Origin: Clostridia bacterium
Lineage (GTDB): Bacteria > Bacillota > Clostridia > Oscillospirales > Acutalibacteraceae
DNA: 13,032 bases
Assembly: GCA_017442445.1 (NCBI GenBank)
Contig: JAFRZS010000218.1
Span: 1 to 13,032 of the forward strand
Direction of reading: 5' to 3'
The notes beneath the pieces were generated by a model. That model saw only the letters and a list, made by a program, of their open reading frames with translations. It was not told the DNA's origin and did no database searches. How positions within the stretch are numbered: the first letter of the stretch is position 1; every line of letters begins with the position of its first letter. Below are positions 7,845-13,032 of the stretch, piece after piece. The translations under genes and the position numbers were made by a program.

Positions 7845-8867
7845 TTATTTATTACCGTACATTTTTTCATAGTATTCCTGATATGAACCGTCCATGACAT
7901 TCTGCCACCACTCGCGGTTTTCAAGATACCAGTCAATAGTTTTCTGAATACCTGTGTCAAAATCAGTTTCGGGATACCAACCAAGCTCAGTTCTGATTTT
8001 AGTCGGATCAATGGCATACCTTCTGTCGTGTCCCGGTCTGTCTGTTACATATTTTATAAGACTTTCGTCTTTACCTAACGCCTTGATAATAGTTTTTACA
8101 ACCTCAATATTCTGTCGCTCGTTATGACCGCCTATATTATAAATTTCACCGACAGTGCCGTCGTTTACAATCATATCAATAGCTTTGCAGTGGTCTTCAA
8201 CATAGAGCCAATCCCTGACATTGATACCTTCGCCGTAAACGGGGAGAGCTTTGTCATGCAAAGCATTGACTATCATAAGAGGAATAAGCTTTTCGGGGAA
8301 GTGGTAGGGACCGTAGTTATTAGAACAACGGGAAATTGTAACGGGAGTTTTATATGTCCTGTAGTATGCAAGTACCAACAAATCAGCAGAAGCCTTACTT
8401 GCAGAATAAGGGGAAGATGTATGAATAGGAGTATCTTCCGTAAAGAACAGGTCGGGTCTGTCAAGCGGCAAATCGCCGTAAACCTCGTCAGTTGATACCT
8501 GATGATATCTCGGAACATTATATTTGTTTGTTGCGTCGAGAAGCACCTGAGTTCCGAGAATGTTTGTTTTAAGAAAAACCTCAGGTTCAACGATTGAACG
8601 GTCAACATGGGATTCTGCCGCAAAGTTTATAACTGCATCAAATTTTTCTTCTTCAAAGAGCTTGAAAACAGTTTCTCTGTCTGTGATATCCGCTTTTACA
8701 AATTTGAAATTAGGGTTATCCATAACACCCTTGAGTGTTTCAAGATTTCCTGCATAAGTCAATTTATCAATACATACAACTTGTCTGTCCTGATATTTAT
8801 TGAGTATATAGTAAACAAAATTTGCGCCGATAAAACCGGCACCGCCTGTTACAAGTAATTTTTTCAT
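7845..8867 (-). CDS. rmlB: dTDP-glucose 4,6-dehydratase
   Basis: A 340-residue short-chain dehydrogenase of full length for RmlB. It converts dTDP-glucose to dTDP-4-keto-6-deoxyglucose with a bound NAD, the second step towards dTDP-rhamnose and other 6-deoxysugars. Visible motifs are the Rossmann GGAGFIG (G8, G11, G14), AAESHVDRS at 84-91, the catalytic triad T126-D127-E128 in STDEVYG, YSASK with Y154 and K158, and SNNYGPYHFPEKLIPL. The T-D-E triad separates it from UDP-glucose 4-epimerases. The start is ATG 8867: AAGGAGG at 8880-8874 is six bases upstream, whereas a TTG at 8870 would be only three bases away. It is the first gene of the operon behind a near-consensus promoter. rmlA, rmlC and rmlD are not beside it, so they must lie elsewhere, or the product feeds another 6-deoxysugar route. 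Confidence 0.97.
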   Translation of the reverse strand: MKKLLVTGGAGFIGANFVYYILNKYQDRQVVCIDKLTYAGNLETLKGVMDNPNFKFVKADITDRETVFKLFEEEKFDAVINFAAESHVDRSIVEPEVFLKTNILGTQVLLDATNKYNVPRYHQVSTDEVYGDLPLDRPDLFFTEDTPIHTSSPYSASKASADLLVLAYYRTYKTPVTISRCSNNYGPYHFPEKLIPLMIVNALHDKALPVYGEGINVRDWLYVEDHCKAIDMIVNDGTVGEIYNIGGHNERQNIEVVKTIIKALGKDESLIKYVTDRPGHDRRYAIDPTKIRTELGWYPETDFDTGIQKTIDWYLENREWWQNVMDGSYQEYYEKMYGNK

Positions 8868-8905
8868 CAATATCCTCCTTCAAAAAGTAGATATATACAA
8901 GGTTT

Positions 8906-8935
8906 ATTATAACTGTAAAAAGCTGATTTTGTCAA
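8906..8935 (-). promoter_or_regulatory. Sigma-A promoter of the rmlB operon
   Basis: On the minus strand a perfect TTGACA (8935-8930) and a perfect TATAAT (8911-8906) are separated by 18 bases. Transcription would start near 8899, giving a leader of about 30 bases before ATG 8867. The -35 box begins five bases beyond the stop codon of the metallo-hydrolase gene, with no terminator between them. Confidence 0.85.
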
Positions 8936-8939
8936 TCAA

Positions 8940-9710
8940 TTATATTTCTTCTGTCATGCCGTCATAACAGATTTTAATGTCGAAATCATAATTCTTGATT
9001 TTTTCTTCACATTCCTCGCGATTTCTGAACACATCGCGTCCGTGATGATTGAAACGGAGCACCTTGACGCCGTGATTTTTGGCATATTCGCAAACATCCT
9101 GACACCAATGATGTCCTGTTTCCATAATGAAATAATCACAGCCTGCATCAATGAACTTGTTTAAGTCTTCAGGTGTTTTCTGGTCACCCGAATATACAAT
9201 CCTTTTACCCTCGGCTTCAATGAGAAAACCGAAAGCGTGCCAACCGAAAATACCGCTTTCGCCTAAGTGGCGGGAATGTATTGCACTGATCCTCACTTTG
9301 TCATCTTTATATATAAGACCCTCTCTGATTTTGTGACCTTTCGTTCTCAAAGCAGGAGTTTTTTCTTTTCTGTACGCAAAAGCAACTTTTCTGATATATC
9401 TGAAAAGCTTTAAGTCAGGAACATAAACAGGAAGCACACCAAAAGGATAGGGAACTTTCTTTGATACAACAAGCTTTCTTATTGTCCATAACAAATTTGC
9501 GAGTCCGCCTGTATGGTCGGTGTGCATATGTGAAATGAAAATTGCCTTGACATTTAATAAATCTATGCCGTTAGTATGCGCAAAATACGAGCAGTTTTCC
9601 CCGGCATCAAACCAATAATATCTGCCGTCAATCTCAAAGGCAAGTGCACAGTGGTGCATACCTTCTTTCGGCCGTGTACCTGAACAGGTGCCAATAAAAT
9701 GAACTTTCAT
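8940..9710 (-). CDS. Metallo-beta-lactamase-fold hydrolase (RNase Z/YhfI-like)
   Basis: A 256-residue single-domain MBL-fold protein with no signal peptide. The metal-binding motif H61-M-H63-T-D65-H66 is intact. SAIHSRHLGES at 142-152, S174-G175-D176 and N221-H222-H223-G224 supply candidates for the remaining ligands. The start MKVHFIGTCSGTRP and the aspartate of YSGDQ resemble the RNase Z/YhfI/PhnP-like branch of phosphodiesterases more than the lactamases. It lacks an obvious RNase Z exosite arm, so tRNA processing is unlikely, and the substrate is unknown. AGGAG lies directly upstream of ATG 9710. It follows the cysteine-cluster gene by nine bases and is the last gene of its three-gene operon. 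Confidence 0.87.
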   Translation of the reverse strand: MKVHFIGTCSGTRPKEGMHHCALAFEIDGRYYWFDAGENCSYFAHTNGIDLLNVKAIFISHMHTDHTGGLANLLWTIRKLVVSKKVPYPFGVLPVYVPDLKLFRYIRKVAFAYRKEKTPALRTKGHKIREGLIYKDDKVRISAIHSRHLGESGIFGWHAFGFLIEAEGKRIVYSGDQKTPEDLNKFIDAGCDYFIMETGHHWCQDVCEYAKNHGVKVLRFNHHGRDVFRNREECEEKIKNYDFDIKICYDGMTEEI

Positions 9711-9719
9711 AAAAACTCC

Positions 9720-10205
9720 TTAATCTTTAATAATCACATCGTGGTAAAAATCAATTTCGCCTGTTCTCATGTGGAGAAATTCTCTGCATTCTTCGTCTTT
9801 CACAAGAATTTTACCGACTTTTTTAACCGCCTTTAAAAAAGCGGGATTAAAATTCATTTTATCATAATGCTCAATCATAGGACAAATAAATCTACCTCTG
9901 TAATCAAGCTCGACATAAACCTTGCCCTTGTCATCAATAGTGGGGAAGAACGGAAAAATTCTACAGGACAAAGGTCTTTTGCTTCTGTCACAGGTTCCGT
10001 CGCAGATGGCAAGTCTTTCGTCTGCAGCGGTATATCTGATTTCAAGGTCACTTTCTTCGTGAGGGAATAAGAGCATACCTGTTTCATCGTCGCCCTTGCA
10101 ACAAGCACCCTCGCAAAGCTGACCGCAGTCAATACGAAGCGGTGTTAAATCACCGAGTATCTTGAAGATTTTTTCATACATTTTTTTATAGTCTGTTTTT
10201 TTCAT
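9720..10205 (-). CDS. YkgJ-like cysteine-cluster protein
   Basis: A 161-residue soluble protein with a cysteine cluster: C27, C31, C35 and C36 in CGQLCEGACC, then C68, C72, C81 (PLSCRIFPF), C108 (FICP) and C140. This matches the pattern of YkgJ-type proteins, often annotated as putative zinc- or iron-chelating or Fe-S proteins of unknown function. The start is ATG 10205, preceded by TGAGGT at 10215-10210 just after the lipoprotein stop. A longer reading from 10343 would overlap the lipoprotein gene by 128 bases and its extra N-terminus has no conserved look. It lies ten bases after the lipoprotein gene and nine before the MBL-fold gene, which suggests translational coupling. The true function is not known. 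Confidence 0.82.
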   Translation of the reverse strand: MKKTDYKKMYEKIFKILGDLTPLRIDCGQLCEGACCKGDDETGMLLFPHEESDLEIRYTAADERLAICDGTCDRSKRPLSCRIFPFFPTIDDKGKVYVELDYRGRFICPMIEHYDKMNFNPAFLKAVKKVGKILVKDEECREFLHMRTGEIDFYHDVIIKD

Positions 10206-10215
10206 AAGTACCTCA

Positions 10216-10719
10216 TCAATTAAGAGCTGAACGAAGATTTCTCGAGGCTTTATCAAGTGAATTTTTAGCCTGAGATATCTGATTATATCCGCCTGTGTTT
10301 CCGTCAATTTTTGGATTGAGAACCAGGCTTGTGTAGTTTTCATAAGCTGTCATAACCTGTTCAACCTCATTAAGCAAGGAAGGATATTTTGATTTATTGT
10401 ATAAATATGAAATTTCCTTATCAAGAGCATCAATTTCAGAAAGCATATCTCCATATGTATTTGTTGCTTTTTTAACATCTGTTTTTACGGTTTTGACAGT
10501 CGCATTCGGTAATCCTTCAGCAACCTTCCATGCCGAACAGATATTTGAAGCAATGATATCAATATGTCTTTTGTTTTCACAGACCTTGTCAAAGAACAGC
10601 TGAACATCTTCCACGGTTGCAATATGTGTGGTTGTATCAGCATCTTTATTATCTGTTTTACATGCAGATAAAGACATAATAAGTATAAAAACAAGGAGTA
10701 TTGCTGATAGCTTTTTCAT
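10216..10719 (-). CDS. Putative lipoprotein of unknown function
   Basis: A 167-residue protein with a type II signal peptide: MKK, a hydrophobic stretch, then the lipobox SLSAC, which would place the lipidated cysteine at C20. The mature part is Lys/Asp/Asn-rich and mostly predicted helical, with no catalytic motif I recognise. It should be anchored on the outer face of the cell membrane. GAGGTGA at 10732-10726 lies six bases upstream of ATG 10719. It is the first gene of the operon with the cysteine-cluster and MBL-fold genes, but the link between an exported lipoprotein and two cytoplasmic proteins is unclear. I do not recognise a family. Confidence 0.8.
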   Translation of the reverse strand: MKKLSAILLVFILIMSLSACKTDNKDADTTTHIATVEDVQLFFDKVCENKRHIDIIASNICSAWKVAEGLPNATVKTVKTDVKKATNTYGDMLSEIDALDKEISYLYNKSKYPSLLNEVEQVMTAYENYTSLVLNPKIDGNTGGYNQISQAKNSLDKASRNLRSALN

Positions 10720-10740
10720 GAACGGTCACCTCAACTGTTA

Positions 10741-10769
10741 ATTATACCACTACAACAAAAAAAGAGCAA
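10741..10769 (-). promoter_or_regulatory. Promoter of the lipoprotein operon
   Basis: A perfect TATAAT (10746-10741) is preceded by TGG, making an extended -10 element. A weak -35 box TTGCTC (10769-10764) lies 17 bases further upstream. The leader would be only about 15 bases, with the ribosome binding site close to the transcript's 5' end. The -35 box overlaps one arm of the inverted repeat at 10766-10782. Confidence 0.6.
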
Positions 10770-10782
10770 GGAGAAACCTTGC
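10766..10782. repeat. 17-bp inverted repeat between divergent genes (operator candidate or terminator-like hairpin)
   Basis: GCAAGG and CCTTGC are perfect 6-bp arms around a 5-base centre, midway between the lipoprotein gene and the GH42 gene. Each arm overlaps a predicted -35 box of the divergent promoters, which suits an operator. On the minus strand it is followed by TCTTTTTTT, so it also looks like an intrinsic terminator, but no minus-strand gene lies upstream to be terminated. Confidence 0.5.
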
Positions 10783-10807
10783 AATAAAAGAAAAAATATG
10801 CTATATA
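10779..10807 (+). promoter_or_regulatory. Possible promoter of the GH42 gene
   Basis: TTGCAA (10779-10784) and TATATA (10802-10807) are 17 bases apart, giving a leader of about 25 bases before ATG 10839. The -35 box overlaps the right arm of the inverted repeat. A second TATATT at 10817 would place the transcript start inside the ribosome binding site, so it is less likely. Confidence 0.4.
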
Positions 10808-10838
10808 TTACTTTGGTATATTTATAGGGGTGAAGCTC

Positions 10839-12842
10839 ATGGAAAAGAAGTTTTTTGACAAAATAATTCACGGTGGGGATTACAACCCTGACCAATGGAT
10901 AGAAACCAAAGAAATCTGGGACGAAGATATGCGGCTTATGAAGTTGGCACATATCAATTCTGCAAGTATAGGTATATTTTCGTGGTCAATCACAGAGCCC
11001 GAAGAAGGCGTATATAATTTCGAATGGCTTGACGAAATTATGGACAAGCTCCATGATAACGGTGTATTTGTAATGTTGGCAACTCCGTCGGGCGCAAGAC
11101 CGGCATGGTTGGCACAGAAATATCCCGAGGTATTACGAGTAGCGGAAAACGGCATAAGAAATGAATTCGGAGTAAGGCATAATCACTGTCTGACTTCACC
11201 CATATACAGAGAAAAAGTACAGAATATCAACAGAAAATTGGCAGAAAGATACAAAGATCATCCCGCATTGAAAGTGTGGCATATTTCCAATGAATACGGT
11301 GGTGAATGTCATTGTGAGCTTTGCCGGGAAGCATTCAGAGAGTGGCTGAAAAATTATTATCACAATGACCTTGATGAGCTTAACCGCAGTTGGTGGAATG
11401 GCTTCTGGAGTCACAAAATCACAGATTGGAGCCAGATAAGCTCACCTAAAGAAAGAGGAGAAAAACTTGTAACAGGTCTGAAACTTGCGTGGAACAGGTT
11501 TGTAACGGACAGCCACATTTCTTTCTTTGAAAATGAAATTGTACCGCTTCGTGAAATTACACCCGACATTCCCGTAACAACAAATTTTATGAGAATGTAC
11601 GAAGGTATAGATTATCAGAAATTTGCAAAGCATCTTGATTTTGTATCGTGGGACAATTATCCTTACTGGGAAAGAGGTTTCAACAGATATATCTCAACCG
11701 AAACTGCATTTGTCCATGATGTTTTCCGATCAATGAAGAACGGACAGCCGTTTTTTATGATGGAAAGTTCACCGTCTAATGTTAATTGGCACGATGTAAA
11801 TAAATTACCGAGAGCTGAAACCCAGAATACTGCCGCAATTCAGGCAATAGCACACGGGTCTGACAGTGTACAGTATTTCCAATGGAGAAAGGGCAGAGGC
11901 GGCCACGAAAAATATCACGGTGCCGTAGTTGACCATTGCGGACACGAAAATACAAGAGTTTTCAGAGGTGTTTCAAAGTTAGGCTCTGAGCTTGAAAAAT
12001 TAAGCGGAGTTGTAGGTAAATACTCTGACAGCAAAGTAGCAATAGTTTATGATTGGGAAAATAGTTGGGCTATAAAGCATTATTGCGGTTACAACAATGC
12101 AAAACGCGATTACATTGAAGAATGTTTAAAATGGTACAAGCCGTTTTACTCAAACTCAATTTCAACAGATGTAATCTCTATGGAAGACGATTTTTCAAAA
12201 TACGACCTCATAGTTGCTCCGTATCTCTATATGCTCAAAGACGGAACAATAGAGCGAATTGAAAAATATGTTGCAAATGGCGGTACATTTATCGGTACAT
12301 ATCTTACAGGTATAGTTGATAAAAATGATTTGTGCTATCTCGGAGGTTTTCCTGCGAATGAACTCAAAAATGTTTTCGGAATATGGGCAGAAGAAACAGA
12401 CGCATTAACAGAAAAAATCAAAAATGCAGTTATCTTTGAAAACAAGGAATATACCGTTGACCATATCTGTGACATTATTCATTCAAACGGTGCAAAAGTC
12501 CTTGCAGAGTATCAGAAGGATTTTTATAAACAAACTCCTGCACTGACCGAAAATTATTATAAAAACGGCAAAGCGTATTATGTTGCATTCAGAAATGACG
12601 GAGATTTTGCAACAGATTTCTGTAAAAAGCTCATAGAAGATCTTAATATAAGAAGTGATACAGATATAAAAACGCAGGACGGAAGTGTTGTCAGAAAAAG
12701 AGGCGACCACATATTTGTAATGAATTTTACCGATAATCCCAAAGATATTGAGCTTGATAAAGAATATCTTGATGTAATAAAAGGTGAAAAAATAAGCGGA
12801 AAAATCACACTTCAGACGATGTCATACCTTGTGTTGAAATAG
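10839..12842 (+). CDS. GH42 beta-galactosidase
   Basis: A complete 667-residue family 42 glycoside hydrolase. It begins with the typical GGDYNPDQW (12-20). The acid/base is E152 in HISNEYGG and the nucleophile is E309 in MMESSPS. A zinc-site cysteine set is visible: C117 in HNHC and C157, C159, C162 in CHCELC. After the barrel come a trimerisation-type domain and a small C-terminal beta domain. Such enzymes release terminal beta-galactose from oligosaccharides, and some members act on plant galactans or beta-galactosides rather than lactose. There is no signal peptide, so it acts on imported sugars. AGGGGTG at 10826-10832 is six bases before ATG 10839, and the GTG at 10830 belongs to that ribosome binding site. 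It is followed after 19 bases by a second probable glycosidase gene. Confidence 0.95.
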   Translation: MEKKFFDKIIHGGDYNPDQWIETKEIWDEDMRLMKLAHINSASIGIFSWSITEPEEGVYNFEWLDEIMDKLHDNGVFVMLATPSGARPAWLAQKYPEVLRVAENGIRNEFGVRHNHCLTSPIYREKVQNINRKLAERYKDHPALKVWHISNEYGGECHCELCREAFREWLKNYYHNDLDELNRSWWNGFWSHKITDWSQISSPKERGEKLVTGLKLAWNRFVTDSHISFFENEIVPLREITPDIPVTTNFMRMYEGIDYQKFAKHLDFVSWDNYPYWERGFNRYISTETAFVHDVFRSMKNGQPFFMMESSPSNVNWHDVNKLPRAETQNTAAIQAIAHGSDSVQYFQWRKGRGGHEKYHGAVVDHCGHENTRVFRGVSKLGSELEKLSGVVGKYSDSKVAIVYDWENSWAIKHYCGYNNAKRDYIEECLKWYKPFYSNSISTDVISMEDDFSKYDLIVAPYLYMLKDGTIERIEKYVANGGTFIGTYLTGIVDKNDLCYLGGFPANELKNVFGIWAEETDALTEKIKNAVIFENKEYTVDHICDIIHSNGAKVLAEYQKDFYKQTPALTENYYKNGKAYYVAFRNDGDFATDFCKKLIEDLNIRSDTDIKTQDGSVVRKRGDHIFVMNFTDNPKDIELDKEYLDVIKGEKISGKITLQTMSYLVLK

Positions 12843-12861
12843 TTTTACGGAGTTGAAAATT

Positions 12862-13032
12862 ATGATAAATAACTACAAAAATTTAAACTTTAAAACAAGC
12901 ACAGAAGTGCGTTGGTGGATGGCACAAGGCCGTCATACCGATGAAACATTAAAAGAGCAGATCAAAGCGATGCACGATGCAGGTTTTCGCGGAGTTGAGC
13001 TTTGTCAGTTGAACGACCTTGATATTGACGGG
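12862..13032 (+). CDS. Probable glycoside hydrolase (GH106-like), N-terminal fragment cut by window edge
   Basis: Only the first 57 codons are present, open to the right edge. CGGAG at 12848-12852 precedes ATG 12862, and the gap after the GH42 stop is 19 bases, so the two genes are probably co-transcribed. The start has no signal peptide. EVRWWMAQGRHTDETLKEQ followed by an Ala/Gly-rich helix and GVELCQL resembles the first strand and helix of the barrel in large glycoside hydrolases annotated as GH106-like or alpha-L-rhamnosidase-like. That is recognition by pattern from a short piece. The catalytic residues lie outside the window, so the family is tentative. Confidence 0.6.
   Translation, partial: MINNYKNLNFKTSTEVRWWMAQGRHTDETLKEQIKAMHDAGFRGVELCQLNDLDIDG

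Noticed and set aside
7845..8867. UDP-glucose 4-epimerase (GalE) as an alternative for rmlB
   Set aside because: The T126-D127-E128 triad and the SNNYGPYHFPEKLIPL segment are those of dTDP-glucose 4,6-dehydratases.
8868..8870. TTG start for rmlB
   Set aside because: It would be only three bases from AAGGAGG; ATG 8867 has the proper spacing and gives the usual MKKLLVTGGAGFIG start.
10206..10343. Longer N-terminus for the cysteine-cluster protein, starting at 10343
   Set aside because: It would overlap most of the end of the lipoprotein gene, while ATG 10205 has a well-placed TGAGGT just after the lipoprotein stop.
10766..10782. Intrinsic terminator as the sole reading of the GCAAGG hairpin
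   Set aside because: It has the right shape on the minus strand, but no minus-strand gene lies upstream and its arms coincide with two -35 boxes, so I kept it as an inverted repeat of open function.
10830..10838. GTG start for the GH42 gene
   Set aside because: The GTG is part of the AGGGGTG ribosome binding site that serves ATG 10839.
10731..10952. 73-codon minus-strand frame over the divergent intergenic region
   Set aside because: It covers the start of the GH42 gene and the predicted promoters, with no ribosome binding site or recognisable product.
1..13032. tRNA, rRNA, CRISPR, insertion sequence or prophage
   Set aside because: Intergenic gaps are short and show no cloverleaf, no regularly spaced repeats, and no transposase, integrase or phage-like frames.

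Overview
The window looks like chromosome of an anaerobic, AT-rich Gram-positive in the Clostridia, most likely an Oscillospiraceae/Ruminococcus-type gut or rumen fibre degrader. The reasons are strong AGGAGG-type ribosome binding sites, sigma-A-like promoters, a secreted protein ending in a type I dockerin, a classical lipoprotein signal, and several carbohydrate-active enzymes. This placement is inference from gene content; there is no rRNA or other marker in the window.

Layout. (1) 1-3078, minus: a secreted multidomain protein cut by the left edge. In order it has a signal peptide, a PHP/CehA-type metallohydrolase domain with its metal ligands, Ig-like or adhesive modules, a FIVAR helical module and a dockerin. 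(2) 3251-8935, minus: a compact five-gene operon with a near-perfect promoter (TTGACA-18-TATAAT) at one end and an intrinsic terminator at the other. Its order is rmlB (dTDP-glucose 4,6-dehydratase), a GH13 oligo-1,6-glucosidase-like enzyme, a GT8 glycosyltransferase, a TVP38/DedA-like membrane protein and an O-antigen ligase/polymerase (Wzy_C) membrane protein. (3) 8940-10719, minus: a small operon of an unknown lipoprotein, a cysteine-cluster (YkgJ-like) protein and a metallo-beta-lactamase-fold hydrolase. No terminator separates it from operon 2, so readthrough is possible. (4) 10839-13032, plus: a divergent pair of a complete cytoplasmic GH42 beta-galactosidase and the first 57 codons of what is probably another glycoside hydrolase, cut by the right edge.

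How the parts fit. Operon 2 reads as a surface-polysaccharide module: nucleotide-sugar synthesis, glycosyl transfer, membrane handling and polymerisation or ligation. A cytoplasmic alpha-glucosidase sits in the middle of it. The plus-strand genes look like the start of a glycan-utilisation cluster acting on imported oligosaccharides. The dockerin protein would be exported and docked on a cohesin scaffold or anchor.

The items most worth a second look are the phosphoesterase-like dockerin protein, the alpha-glucosidase inside the polysaccharide operon, and a 17-bp inverted repeat whose arms overlap the predicted -35 boxes of two divergent promoters. I found no tRNA, rRNA, CRISPR array, insertion sequence or phage gene. 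The longest stretch without a gene is 3079-3298 (220 bases), which holds a promoter, a small dyad and a terminator. I do not see clear evidence of a wholly new system; the findings are unusual combinations of known families.
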